A stretch of DNA of 64,000 bases from Vulcanisaeta distributa JCM 11216 (GCF_001315985.1 NZ_BBBI01000001.1:62001-126000), one strand, 5' to 3'. Shown: positions 1 through 10,814, counted from the stretch's first letter. A program made the numbers and translations. Notes: generated by a model not told the origin, from the letters alone.

Positions 1-748
1 GATGAGGTCGTAGTGGCCGCAGGGCCCTGCGCAGTGGAGAGTTATGAGCAGGTTAGGGATACGGCCATTGCCGTTAAGGAGGCCGGGGGGCTAAGTTACT
101 TAGGGGGGGTGGTGCGTTTAAGCCTAGGACAAATCCATATAGCTTCCAGGGGGGGCTTGGTGTTGATGGGTTGAAAATACTTAGGAGGGTGGGTGACGAG
201 GTTGGTTTACCAGTCGTCTCCGAGGTCATGGATACGAGGATGGTGAAGACCGTGGCCGAGTACGTAGACATGCTACAAATAGGCGCAAGGAATGCCCAAA
301 ACTTCGACTTACTCAGGGAGGTCGGTAGGTCAGGTAAGCCCGTGCTCCTTAAACGAGGGCTCGGTAACACGGTTGAGGAGTGGCTACAGGCCGCTGAGTA
401 CATACTCCTTGAGGGTAATGGCAACGTGGTATCTGCGAGAGGGGGGGTATAAGGACCTTTGAGCACGTCACTAGGTTCACGCTGGATCTGGGCGCCGTGG
501 TTGCCGTTAAGAGACTAACGCACCTACCAGTTTGCGTTGACCCATCGCATCCAGCGGGCAGGAGGGACCTGGTAATACCGCTGGCGCTGGCCGCCATAGC
601 CGCAGGCGCTGACATGCTCCTCGTAGAGGTTCACCCAAGGCCCTGGGAAGCCCTTTCAGATGCTGAGCAGCAATTAACATTTGAGATGTTTAGGGAGTTG
701 ATGGTTAAGGGTAGGGAGGTGGCTAAGGCGATTGGTAGGTCGTTATGA
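1..748 (+). CDS. aroF: DAHP synthase, 5' truncated by window edge
   Basis: Condenses phosphoenolpyruvate and erythrose 4-phosphate to DAHP, the first step to chorismate. The product belongs to the archaeal type I DAHP synthase group related to KDO-8-phosphate synthase: visible motifs are GPCAVES at the window edge, [11 protein letters not shown] (with an extra Gly), [24 protein letters not shown] and [16 protein letters not shown]. The frame changes at the G6 run 85-90 and again near 430, where one base is missing before the CERGIRTFE motif; the intact tail runs 497-748. The stop overlaps the aroB start (ATGA), so the two are co-transcribed. Only a few N-terminal residues appear to be missing. 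Breaks are probably sequence errors. Confidence 0.9.
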
Positions 749-1793
749 GGGAGTTCACGTATAGGTCGCGGGATGGTGACGTTAAGGTACTAATCAACAT
801 TAATCATGGCGAGGCCCTGGAAAGAATTACTAAGGATTACACCGGGTGTGTTGCGTATGCCTCGAGGAGTGTCGCCAATAGGGTTAAGATTGCCTGCCCA
901 ATGATTCCGATAGTGGATGGTGAGGAGGGTAAGAGTATCGAGACGGCGCTAAACATTGTGAGGAGCGCGCATGAGATGGGCGTTGATAGGGATGGCCTAT
1001 TCATAGGCATTGGGGGGGGTGGGAGTGTCCTTGATGTCGTCGGCTTCTCCGCATCAATATACCTGAGGGGTGTTGATTATGTTAATGTCCCAACAACCAT
1101 GCTGTCCATGGTCGACGCATCCCTCGGCGGTAAGACGGGTGTTAACGCCCTGGGCCTCAAGAATGTGATTGGGGTCATTAGACAACCTAGGTACGTAATT
1201 ATTGACCTATCCTTCCTAGACTCACTGCCAATGCCTAATTACCTCGATGGCTTTGCGGAGGTTATTAAGTATGGCGTGACGATGGATAGGGAATTGCTTG
1301 ATAAGGTAATGGGTAATACCGATGGATTGATTAATAGGGACCACTCACTTCTCGAGGATGTTGTCTATAAATCGTTGAGGGATAAGGCAAACATTGTTGA
1401 GGCTGATGAACTAGATAAGGGTGGTGTAAGGGCCGTTCTTAATTATGGGCATACCGTGGGCCACGCCATAGAATCTGCGACGAACTTCTCGGTTAGCCAC
1501 GGCAGGGCGGTGGCGCTGGGCATGGTGTGCGAGGCCCGCGTTGGTGTTAAGCTGGGCTATACGCTAGGGATGTTCCTAACCTACTAGTGAATGCATTATC
1601 CATGTTCAACCTAATTAATGAGGTTAGCATTGACGTGAATAAGCTCGTAGGTGCCATGTTGAGGGATAAGAAGAGGAGTGGTGATTTCATAAAACTTCCC
1701 GTGGTTACGGACGTGGGTAGGTGGGATGTGGTTAGGGTGAGTATTAAGGAATTGACCGATTTGGTGATTAACGAATGCAGGTCTATGCCGTAA
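745..1793 (+). CDS. aroB: 3-dehydroquinate synthase
   Basis: Converts DAHP to 3-dehydroquinate using NAD and a divalent metal. It shows the NAD-binding glycine loop (GIGGGGS, one Gly more than usual at the G8 run 1012-1019), the [19 protein letters not shown] signature, and the metal-binding region GHTVGHAIE followed by [10 protein letters not shown]. The reading frame is lost at about 1565-1575, where a one-base loss separates 745-1587 from 1587-1793; joined, the protein is about 348 residues, normal for archaeal AroB. It overlaps aroF by 4 bases and aroE by 19. Confidence 0.93.
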
Positions 1794-2592
1794 TTGGTTA
1801 TCCACTCAATTACACATTATCGCCCAACATACATAATTACGTGTTCAAAGTATTGAGGGTAAGTGCGGTTTACGTACCTCTTAGGGTATCGCCAAGTAGG
1901 TTGACGCATTTCGTGGAGTTTGCCAGGGACTCCCTGGGTGGGTTTAACGTAACCATACCGCACAAGGTGGCTATTACGGGACTCATAGATGGCGTGGTGG
2001 GCCCCCCCGCCAGGAACTCGGTAGTGTGAATACCGTGGTCAATAAGGACGGTGAATTAGTGGGCTATAACACTGATTATCTAGCCATTAAACAAGCATTA
2101 GGTGAGAGGGGTTACTCAGGCGGTGATGCGTTGATAGTTGGTGCTGGTGGTGTTGCCAGGGCAGTGGCACTGGCCCTTAGGGACTTGGGTTGCTCCAGGG
2201 TTTACGTCATGAATAGGACTGTGGAGAGAGGCCGTGAATTATGTTCGCTCATTAGTTCCTGGGGTGTTGATTGTATAGCACTTGGCCTTCAGCAGAATGC
2301 CGGTGTCAAGATTCAATTACTAATCAACGCCACACCACTGGGTATTGATGGCGATTTCCCAATAAACCCAAGGAATGCCGGTGCCGGGCTTGTGCTGGAC
2401 CTCGCGTATAAGCCAGGTGGGGGGGTTACGGACCTGGTAAGACTGGCTGAGGAGGGGGGGTCTATACCTTACATTGATGGCCTCGAAATACTGGTTAGGC
2501 AAGCCCTCGAGTCGGATAGGATTTGGCTAGGTTCATTTGAAAAGCCGACTTGGCATGAGGTATTTGAGAGATTGCGCAGCGGTTTAATCTAG
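1775..2592 (+). CDS. aroE: Shikimate 5-dehydrogenase
   Basis: NADPH-dependent reduction of 3-dehydroshikimate to shikimate. The N-terminal substrate domain has NVTIPHK with the catalytic lysine and YNTDYLA; the Rossmann domain has the nucleotide loop GAGGVARAVA and the NATPLG motif. The frame shifts at about 2015-2025 next to a C7 run: replacing one lost G would restore the conserved GVNTV stretch. Joined length is about 272 residues, as expected. The 3' end meets the end of aroD on the opposite strand with a 4-base overlap. Confidence 0.92.
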
Positions 2593-3289
2593 TTATTCCC
2601 TGTTGAACATCGATAATGAACCTTAAGTAACTTTACCTTGTTGCAAAGGCCAATGCTCAATTGACCAGGGCCTGTCCTTCCACGTACTGAGCAATACATT
2701 AGGGCTGTGTTCATGATTATCGATACAGCCCTATACGCAGGGTTCCTTGGGATCACGGCTACGTGAACATCATAAATACCGAGTAACCTGAGTAGGTTTA
2801 GGAATTCATCGTCATTAATTGAGAAGACCTTGTATATCAATGCCCTGAATCTCCTTGCAACGTCTAAATCCCTAAGCGCTAATTCATATGCATTAACATC
2901 CTTGCTAAACACGTGTCTCGACAGTATTGAACCCTCGGCAATATCCCCCCCATACATCTCTGGTACTTACTCAGTAGGTTCACCTCAATGTCTGGCAACG
3001 CACCAACACTCTTGCTAAACTCAAGAATTTCATACTTGACCTCAGGGTTTACAAAATGGCTACCACCCTCCTCACGCTCCCTCACAGTGACTATGGTTGG
3101 GTAATGCGATGCGTATTCCTCAATCACGCCCTTAAGTTCCTGGGTAAGGCCTAGGTTATCTATGTAATCAAGTCTGAGTTCCACCGCTTCGCAGGATGTG
3201 GGTAAGTAATAGAATGACGGCTTCTTCAGGGGTATTGCGCATACCAGCACTGGCTTGTTCATTAGTAATTTGCCCCCCCATGTAGGCAT
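2589..3289 (-). CDS. aroD: 3-dehydroquinate dehydratase, type I (divergent)
   Basis: Dehydrates 3-dehydroquinate to 3-dehydroshikimate through a Schiff-base lysine. Evidence is the start CAIPL, the ELRLDY strand, TVRER, a likely catalytic His in SRHVF, a candidate Schiff-base Lys in IYKVF, and the C-terminal GPGQLS motif. The protein is divergent and also broken at the C7 run 2944-2950, giving pieces 2879-3289 and 2589-2957 (about 230 residues joined). It is the only gene of the chorismate cluster on the minus strand and supplies the step between aroB and aroE. A TTTTTAAG box at 3313-3320 lies 24 bases before the 3289 start; ATG at 3262 is the alternative. Confidence 0.82.
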
Positions 3290-3352
3290 TACTAGGTATT
3301 TATACGTAGAAACTTAAAAATATTGTTACTATATACTGAAATTAAATAGACC
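3290..3352. promoter_or_regulatory. Divergent promoter region aroD / aroK
   Basis: This A/T-rich 63-base gap separates the divergent aroD and aroK starts. On the minus strand TTTTTAAG (3313-3320) is well placed for a leaderless aroD mRNA. On the plus strand the same A/T block or the CTATATAC at 3329-3336 could serve aroK. Which box is used for aroK is unclear. Confidence 0.55.
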
Positions 3353-4181
3353 ATGGTATCATGGAATGAGGAATACATAACCTATGGAGGTATATCAATA
3401 ATAAATGCAATACCTGCGTGGCTTGGCGGCGCTGTAGCCGTAGACCTGAAGGTAAGGGTGAAAATCAATGATGGGCCCTGCGCCATGAATGAATTCATTA
3501 ACTTTATAATTAATTACTTAAGGGAAAGGCTTGGCATCAATAATGACGTATGTATCGAGGTTAATAGCGAGGTTCCTCCAGGCAGCGGCCTTAAGAGTAA
3601 TAGTGCCGTTGCCGTGGGTGTTATATATACCTTATTAACTTCATTGAGGGGGGGTAACGCAAGCCCTGTGGAGGTCGCTAGACTTGCTGCTGAGGTTACG
3701 AGCCCATGGCTCGTCAATAACGGGTGCATTCGATGACGCATCAGCCGCGATACTGGGAGGCGCCGTGCTCACTGACAATAAGTCGTTAAGCATCATTAAG
3801 CAATTAAACCTGGACCCGTTCACTGTGGTCATAACAGGTCATAGAGAACGTAAAAATCTGAGATCCATTGATAGGTTAAGGGCTTTGTCGGGGATTTATC
3901 AGGCATTATTTAGTATGGCGATTAACGGCGATTTATGGAGGGCAGCAACAATAAATGGAATACTCGTTGCGGAGTCCCTGGGTTATTACAATGCGTTGGA
4001 GATCATAGGCAGGGCACTAAGGCTAGGTGCAGTGGCGTCCGGCGTGAGTGGTAATGGTCCATCAATATACGCCGTATTTAGGCCAGGTGAGGAGGGACCA
4101 TTTATAGATTATATAAGTAGTACCTGGGGGGGCTACTACCTAGTCACTAAGTTAGTTGAGATTCGGTATCTGGTTTCGTGA
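3353..4181 (+). CDS. aroK: Archaeal shikimate kinase, GHMP family
   Basis: Phosphorylates shikimate with ATP. Archaea use a GHMP-fold kinase unrelated to bacterial AroK, and this protein has the GHMP loop PPGSGLKSNSAVAV and the C-terminal GVSGNGPSIYAV motif. Pieces 3353-3736 and 3684-4181 join at about 3700, where one missing base before the RAHGSSITGAFDDAS stretch breaks the frame; the joined product is about 276 residues, the family norm. The ATG at 3353 closely follows the shared promoter region. Confidence 0.92.
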
Positions 4182-4249
4182 TTTCCCATGGTTTACGTTA
4201 TTGAGAATATAGAGAATATAGGTTAGGATAATCCTTAAATATTTGTTAA

Positions 4250-5100
4250 ATGTCTGTGGTTCCGTATGGAATATCGGGAATTCCAATGGTGATTGATGGA
4301 TCAAAGATGGCAATTGACATAAATAGGCTTGTGGAGGTTAGGGATAAGGCCAGGGAATTACTGATTAGGCTTGATAAGGAGTTTCCATACATTCACCTTG
4401 GCTCCTCACTGGCTGCATTGGATATAATAAACATAATTATCAGGATCATGAGGAGAGGCAATGATGATTGTAGGGATTGGTTCATACTCAGTATTGGTCA
4501 TGTGGCGCCGGCCCTATATGCCATACTAGCCATTGAGGGCTTAATACCAGTGGATAAACTTATGGAGGTTAATCAATCATCCTCCAACATATCAACCCAT
4601 GCCGATAACCTGGACCTACCCTACATAGATGCCACAACGGGTTCACTAGGCCAGGGGGGCTCAGTATGGGTGTGGGTTTGGCATTGGCGAATAAGACCAG
4701 GGGGGGGTGCAGTGATGGTGTCGTTTATGTTTTAATGGGGGGGGATGGTGAGTTAAATGAGGGCCAGGCATGGGAGGCTTCAATGACGGCTGTTAAGTAT
4801 GGTCTCGATAACCTAGTGGCAATAGTCAGCCTGAATGGGTATCAACTCGATGGCCCAGCAAGTAGTATTAAGCCCATTAATTATGCCAGGGTATTTGAGG
4901 CAATAGGCTGGAATATTCTTTATGGTAATGGGCATGATTACGAGGACATAATTAGGCTAATCACCAAGGCACGCGGGACCAGGGGTAGGCCGACGGTTAT
5001 ATTCCTGAGCACGGTTAGGGGGGGCAGGGGGGGAATTAAGAACCTCGAAAACACCAGTAAGCAGACCCTAAATCCGCCACCAAGCCGCAATTCTCAATGA
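4250..5100 (+). CDS. Transketolase, N-terminal (ThDP-binding) subunit
   Basis: Carries the thiamine-diphosphate domain of transketolase. In archaea transketolase is often two genes, and here the partner follows directly with an ATGA overlap. Visible are TTGSLGQG, the ThDP motif [13 protein letters not shown], and the C-terminal VRGRGI-like stretch expanded at two G7 runs. Its place inside the chorismate cluster fits supply of erythrose 4-phosphate to DAHP synthase (inference). The frame breaks near the G6 run 4654-4659. The true start is uncertain: a CTTAAATA box at 4234-4241 is too close to ATG 4250, so internal starts at 4286 or 4307 are possible. Confidence 0.88.
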
Positions 5101-6017
5101 GGGAAGCACTGGGAATTACCTTGGCCAGGCTTGGTGAGGATAATGATAGGTTGGTTGTCGTGACGGCAGATGTCGGTGAATCAACGAGAGCCAGGTACTT
5201 TGGCGAGAGATTTCCCAATAGGTACTTTAATGTTGGTATTTCCGAGCAGGACCTAGTCGGGGGGGTTGCTGTTGGGCTTGCGTTGGGTGGTTACGTGCCA
5301 GTTGCCATGGCCTACGCCATGTTCATGATGAGGGGGGGTTGGGAACAGATTAGGAATTCGCTAGGCAGGATGAACCTTAATGTGAAGCTCATAGCGACGC
5401 ACGCTGGTTTGAGCGACTTTGCTGATGGGCCAAGTCACCAGGCACTTGAGGATGTGGCATTAATGAGGACGCTGAGCAACATGGTCGTTGTGGCGCCGGC
5501 TGATGCGTGGGATGTGGAGAGAATAATACCCAAGGTCATTGAGTATAGGGGGGGCCTGTTTATGTTAGGGTTGGCCGTGATTACTCACCGCCAATAACCA
5601 TGGATATGGATTACGAGTTCAGGATCGGCGAGATATACGAGTTAATCGATGGTGATGACATAGTGGTCATGGGTTACGGACCGCCACTCCATAGTGCCGT
5701 GAGAGCCGCCCTAGAATTAAGGAAAATGGGTATTAAGATGGGTGTTTATAATGTACCGACGATAAAGCCCCTTAACGAGGATGCCGTGGTTAGGATAGCC
5801 CGTAGTCAGCAACATAATCGTTATTGAGGAACACTCACCAAGAGGTGGCCTTGGCTCGGCAATTGCAGAGCTAGTGAGTGGTTTTGCTAGGGTTAAGATA
5901 CTTGGTGTTGACGGCTACGGCCATTGGGGGGGTAGGTCTGAGGAGGAGTTGCTGAGACTTTACGGACTTGATGAGGAGTCAATAATGGATACAGCAATTA
6001 AGCTTGTTAACTCGTAA
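5097..6017 (+). CDS. Transketolase, C-terminal subunit
   Basis: Provides the pyrimidine-binding and C-terminal transketolase domains, pairing with the gene just upstream. Motifs include [22 protein letters not shown] with the catalytic glutamate, [17 protein letters not shown], and near the end [15 protein letters not shown]. Pieces 5097-5597 and 5600-5827 plus an open stretch to 6017 join into about 306 residues; breaks lie near the G7 run 5548-5554 and at about 5805-5815. Confidence 0.88.
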
Positions 6018-6054
6018 GGCGCATTAATAATATCGTCTCCCTTAATAATCACAC

Positions 6055-6065
6055 AAAACTTTTTA
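6055..6065 (+). promoter_or_regulatory. Likely TATA box for aroA
   Basis: AAAACTTTTTA lies about 28 bases before the ATG at 6089, matching the spacing of leaderless archaeal transcripts. Separate transcription of aroA from the transketolase pair is therefore plausible. Confidence 0.5.
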
Positions 6066-6088
6066 CCTCAAGGTGAAGACAAACCTAA

Positions 6089-7399
6089 ATGAGTAAATTA
6101 GTTATTAATGGCTTCAGGCTCAGGAGGGACTATCGAGGCTCCACCATCCAAGGCACTAACCCTTAGGTACCTCCTCGCCTCAGCCCTCTCGAGGACCTGG
6201 GTATCACTTAGGAAATTGAATTGGGGGTGATGATACATGGTCAATGATTAGAGGTGTTAAGCCGGTCTCGGAGGTCGAGATTAAGGATGACCATGTGAGG
6301 ATTAGGCGCGGAATCACTACGGAAAGGTTTAGGGTTATTGACGTTGGTGAAAGTGGGTTCACGTTTAGGGTATTAACAGGGGGGGTTTACTCGGGTATTG
6401 ATGGCGTAACATTACTAATGCCAAGGGGGCTCACTCATTGATAGGCCAATGGATGAACTACTGAATGCCCTTAAGAACTTGAATGCTAAGGTTGATAGGT
6501 TGGGAAGTGTTATTAGGGTCGTTGGCGGTAGGTTAGTCGGTGGTTATGTGATGATAAATGGGTCAATAAGTTCCCAATACATATCCGCACTCCTCTACCT
6601 GGCACCACTAACGGAGGGCGGTATCGAGGTGAACATCAAGCCACCGATAAAGTCGCGTCCATACATAGACGCCACAATAAATGTGCTTAGGGACTTCAGC
6701 ATAAGTGCGGAAAGGAGTGAGGACATGATTTACGTAAGTGGGTCCCAGGAGTTTAGGGCTGTTAATGAGGAGTTCGTTATACCAGGTGACTACTCGTTGG
6801 CGGCATACTACATAGCACTCTCTGCGCTTGTTGGTGTGGACCTACGGATAACAAATCTAAGTAAGAGTAAAGCCATTGAAAGTGAGTATGTTTTCATTAA
6901 GTACGCCAGGGAGGTTGGGGTAGAGGTTGAGGAGTACGAAGACTCAGTAATGGTTAAGGGTTCCTCAGTTAAGGAGTTGAAGCCATTGAGCATTAACCTA
7001 GGTGATTCGCCCGACATCGTGATGCCACTGGCACTATTGCTTGCAAGGGCTCACGGAAAATCAAGGATACTGGGTGTTAGTCACTTGGTTTATAAGGAGA
7101 GTAATAGGCTTAGGGGGGGTGTTGCCAATGTCCTCAAGTGCCTCGGGGGGGCTGGCGTGAGCATTGATGAGACCAATGGCGTGATCGAGATAGAGGGCGT
7201 TAATGAAATAAGGGGGGGTGGCTGCGAGATTGATGCGTTGAATGACCATAGGATCGTTATGATGGGTGTAATAGGTGCCTTATCAGCCAGAGAACCAGTA
7301 ACGATAATTAATTGGGAAGGTATTAGTAAGTCCTGGCCCACATTCATTTGGGATATAGAGAGATTGGGTGCCGAAGTAAGGATACTTAATTCCCCATGA
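6089..7399 (+). CDS. aroA: 3-phosphoshikimate 1-carboxyvinyltransferase (EPSP synthase)
   Basis: Transfers enolpyruvyl from PEP to shikimate 3-phosphate. The N-terminus has the substrate-binding APPSKALTLRYLLASAL stretch (about residue 20), readable only by changing frame near 6140; further breaks lie near 6195-6235 and 6441. The long tail 6449-7399 is intact and shows ISSQYISALL, the phosphoshikimate-binding KESNRL, and LNDHRIVMM. C-terminal residues WEGISKSWPTF match the family end. Joined length is about 430 residues, standard. Three frame breaks in the first 400 bases but none in the last 950. Confidence 0.9.
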
Positions 7400-7477
7400 G
7401 TATTACGTAATGGTTCATCAATTCTTCTGCTATTGACGAAATTCTTAATTATAATTCCTTAAGAATTTATACAAACA

Positions 7478-7489
7478 TTTTTATTAAAA
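7478..7489 (+). promoter_or_regulatory. TATA box of the orphan gamma-subunit gene
   Basis: TTTTTATTAAAA sits about 27 bases before ATG 7511 in a strongly A/T-rich gap, a typical leaderless archaeal promoter. Confidence 0.5.
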
Positions 7490-7510
7490 TTAAGATAATA
7501 AGAAAAACGT

Positions 7511-7956
7511 ATGCCCGAAATACGTGAAATAATATTTTACGGAAAGAGTGGGGATGGAATACACACAATCGCGGACCAATTGGTTCAGAGATTAATTAGG
7601 CGGGGACTCTATGTAATTTCCTACCCCCCCGAGTACGATCCCGAGCGTAGGGAGACACTGGCTAAAATACATGTAAGGGTCTCCAAGGAGCCTATTCACA
7701 TTAGGGTCCCGTAATGAACCCAGAAATTGCGGTGTTATTTGATGTTAGGTTGCTCAGGAGTAATCAGGAGGTGTTAAGTGCCAGAAAGTTGATCGTTAAT
7801 GCCCCCCCGAGTAGGGAGTTAGTAATGAAGTATGCTGGGGACGTCAATGGAGATATTATTAACATTGACCTAAATGAATTAAGGAAGGCTGGTATTGATT
7901 ATTCGACCCACGTTATCGACCTAATAATCAACACATTATTTAATGACAACACCTGA
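7511..7956 (+). CDS. 2-oxoacid:ferredoxin oxidoreductase gamma-subunit-like protein (orphan)
   Basis: Resembles the gamma domain of pyruvate, 2-oxoacid or indolepyruvate:ferredoxin oxidoreductases (PorG/IorB family): a glycine-rich GKSGDGIHTIADQL near residue 10, a YPPEYDPERRE segment that corresponds to the family's YP..D.E.R region, then VRVS.PIHIR and NPEIAVLFD. Pieces 7511-7714 and 7714-7956 meet at a single-base break inside one conserved stretch, so I read one gene of about 148 residues, shorter than usual (about 180). No alpha, beta or delta subunit is next to it. It sits between aroA and trpC and overlaps the 3' end of trpC by 21 bases. A role in aryl-pyruvate metabolism is only a guess. 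Confidence 0.72.
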
Positions 7957-8685
7957 AAGTTCCCGGGCCAGTTCCACGTTTTTCATTAATGCCGTACCCA
8001 CAAGGATCGCGTTTGCACCTTCCCTGGCCAGTTTTAAAGCGTCATTAACGTCCTTAATGCCGCTTTCAGCAATTATGATGTTCGCCTTGCCCCTAACAGC
8101 CCTAATTATTGATACCGCCCTATCCAGGGATATTGATAAATTACCTAAATCCCTCGAGTTTATCCCAAGCATGACACCTGGGTTGTTATTAACGACATCA
8201 AGCGCATCATCTTCACTGTCAACCTCAACTAGGGGGGGTTCCAGGCCCAGCCTTATGGCATAGTCGACCAAATCCCAAAGTGCGTCACCAAGAAGTCTCT
8301 TAATGAATAGTACCGAGCTAGTACCCAGCCCCCTGGCCTCATCAATTTGTTCCTTACTAATAACGAAGTCCTTATACAGCACTGGCTTACCGTAATTAAG
8401 AGCTATCTTAACAAAGACTGGCGAGCCTAGAAAGTAAAATGGCTCAACTAAGACGCTGAATCCCGTGGCGTATTTACCGACGGTGTCGAAGTAGGCCCAA
8501 GGGTCAAGGTCAAGCCTAACGACCCCCCACTTGGACTAGCTCTCTTGTACTCCGCTATTAATGCCAGGTAGCCCTCAGAATTGCGTCTCTCAATGGCCTT
8601 GAGCATGCTTGGGGGCCCTTACATTGGACTTAAGGGCCTCCACCCGCCTTCTTGTTAACTCGCCAATAATGGTTAAAAAGTCCAC
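7936..8685 (-). CDS. trpC: Indole-3-glycerol phosphate synthase
   Basis: Closes the indole ring in tryptophan synthesis. The TIM barrel shows AEYKRASPSG (the catalytic lysine region), a PVLYKDFVI strand, GINSRDL, AESGI and GANAILVGTALM. The intact part is 7936-8382; the N-terminal third continues in other frames to a GTG at 8685, with breaks near 8383, 8521 (C6 run) and about 8610. Joined length is about 250 residues. A TATA box at 8703-8717 fits the 8685 start. It is transcribed away from the other trp genes. Confidence 0.88.
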
Positions 8686-8702
8686 GGTTTGTTAATTCTA
8701 CA

Positions 8703-8717
8703 ATTACATATAAGCAT
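8703..8717 (-). promoter_or_regulatory. TATA box of trpC
   Basis: On the minus strand the stretch reads ATGCTTATATGTAAT, centred about 26 bases before the GTG at 8685. It lies in the 140-base A/T-rich gap that also holds the trpA promoter. Confidence 0.5.
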
Positions 8718-8795
8718 TTCCTAATCTATATATAATTAATATAAATATATATCTTTTGTTCGGTAATAATTACTAATGAACATTAAATACATAAA

Positions 8796-8807
8796 GCTTT
8801 TAAATAC
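8796..8807 (+). promoter_or_regulatory. TATA box of the trpABDFEG operon
   Basis: GCTTTTAAATAC is centred about 26 bases before a GTG at 8827. That start reaches the TrpA frame if the C7 run 8839-8845 is read as five (or eight) bases, which supports a leaderless operon mRNA. Confidence 0.55.
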
Positions 8808-8826
8808 CCCCTGAGACAACTCGTTG

Positions 8827-9567
8827 GTGAACTCCATGCCCCCCCAATGGTCATAAGGAAACCGGGCCTGGGCGCGTACGTAACAGCCACATACCCAAGT
8901 AAAGAATCCTTCCTAAACGCGGTTAAGTGCCTATCAAGTGTTTCGGATTTCCTCGAAATAGGAATACCAACGCAAAACCCAAAGTACGATGGGCCAGTCA
9001 TAAGGAAGACCCACTTTGCCTCTGAGCTTAAGGGTTTGGAGGCAATTAAGGTGACTAAATATGGCGAAGTACCGACAATACTCATGGGTTACGTTGAGGA
9101 TTACGTGAATGACCTAGAAACAGTCGCTAAGACGGCAAGTGAGGTTGGTGCATCCTCAGTATTATTCCCAGACCTACTATTTGAGCATTTAGAAGCATTT
9201 GAAAGATATGTAAGCATCATGAGGGATTACTCGTTAAGGCCCTCATTCTTCGTTTCAAGCAACACACCGTATAGGTTAATAAACATGCTCGTTAAGTACG
9301 AACCACTATTCATATACCTAGGCCTATACGCAGCAACCGGAATAAGGCTACCACTTTATATTGAGAGAAACATTAGGGAGATTAGAAAGCTCGTTGATGG
9401 TGTGATGTTGGTTGCCGGATTCGCCATAAACACGCCCGAGATGGTTAGGCTCGTGATCAATGCAGGTGCCGATGCCGTGGTCGTCGGAACGGCGCTTGTG
9501 GATAAGTTAAACGACCCGAGGACCTGCACGGAATTCATAGTAAAGCTCAGGGGGTGGTCTACCATGA
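8827..9567 (+). CDS. trpA: Tryptophan synthase alpha chain
   Basis: Cleaves indole-3-glycerol phosphate to indole and glyceraldehyde 3-phosphate. TIM-barrel motifs include EIGIPTQNPKYDGPVI (family EIGIPFSDPxADGPxI), a FPDLL strand and GADAVVVGTALVD. As read, the frame runs without a stop into TrpB, giving one 607-residue ORF from 8847. The G5 run 9550-9554 at the junction explains this: with four G the protein ends KLRGGLP and stops at TGA 9565-9567, overlapping the trpB ATG. I therefore call two genes. The start may be ATG 8847 or GTG 8827. Confidence 0.85.
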
Positions 9568-10814
9568 TGATACCGCACTATTGGTATAACATAAATGTGG
9601 ACCTGCCAAAGCCATTACCACCACCCATTGATCCCTATGAAGCCGATTCAAGGATTGCCCTGCTCATGAGGATACTACCCAGTGAGTTAATTGACCAGGA
9701 ATTCACGCCACTCAGGTACGTGCCAATACCAGACGAGGTTAGGGAACTCTACGAGAGAATGGGTAGGCCAACACCGTTCAGGAGGGCCTATGGGCTTGAG
9801 AGGGCGTTGGGTAATGGTGTTAGGATTTACTATAAATTCGAGGGTGCACTACCGACGGGCTCCCATAAGTTAAACACGGCAATACCCCAGGTATACTACG
9901 CACTTAAGGATGGGGGGGCTAAGGAAGTCGTCACAGAGACCGGAGCGGGGGGGCAATGGGGGGGCCTGGCTGTGTCGTTGGCTGCGGCGTTGCTGGGTGT
10001 TAGGGCGACGGTATTCATGACAAGGAACTCCTACTTCAATAAGACACAGAGGGTGCTCTTCATGAGGACCTACGGCGCGGAGGTTTACCCAAGCCCCAGT
10101 GAATTGACGAAGTACGGAAAGGAAGCATTGAGAGCTAGGCCTGATCACCCAGGTAGCCTGGGCCTAGCCATCACTGAGGCGATCGAATTCACGTTAATGG
10201 GTGAGGGTAGGAAGTACATACCAGGTAGTGTGTTGGGCTTCGTAATACTCCATCAAACGGTGATTGGGCAGGAAGTGCTGCAGCAAATGCCAGAGGAGCC
10301 AGACCTAGTGATTGGGTGCGTTGGTGGTGGTAGCAACTTCAGTGGCTTCTCATTCCCAATGATAGGTGCAAAACTTAGGGGGGGTGAGGGCTTTGAAAGG
10401 ACCAGGTTCCTCGCGGTGGAGTCAAAGGCGGCGCCCAAGCTAACCAGTGGCAGGTACATGTACGACTTCCCCGACACCGGCGGATTACTACCAATGGTTA
10501 AGATGCTCACCCTAGGCCACGACTACGTACCACCACCAACACACGCAGCAGGGCTCAGATATCACGGAGCAGCGCCGGCACTATCGATGTTAGTTAAGGA
10601 GGGCCTTGTTGAGGCGAGGGCTTATGGGCAGGAGGAGGTCATGGAGCGGCTAGCTATTCGCCAGGACTGAGGCATAATACCGGCTCCAGAGTCTGCCCAT
10701 GCAATAAGGGCTGTGATTGACGAGGCTAAGAAAATGCCCAAGGGCTCGGTCATATTCTTCAACTTATCGGGACATGGTCTCCTCGACGTTGATGCTTATG
10801 GTAATGTGAGGTGA
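9564..10814 (+). CDS. trpB: Tryptophan synthase beta chain, TrpB2 type
   Basis: PLP enzyme joining indole and serine. The sequence starts [15 protein letters not shown] and has RPTPFRRA, the PLP lysine in [18 protein letters not shown] (invariant GAGQWG expanded at two G7 runs, 9947-9953 and 9958-9964), and the phosphate-binding GCVGGGSNF. The long N-terminal extension and the GSHKLN context place it in the TrpB2 group common in thermophilic archaea. The last ~50 residues (from about 10655) lie in another frame and end in VDAYGNVR at 10814, overlapping trpD by 4 bases. Confidence 0.9.

Noticed and set aside
8847-10670. A genuine TrpA-TrpB fusion protein
   Set aside because: One G fewer at 9550-9554 gives a normal TrpA end and an overlapping TrpB start like the other genes of the operon.
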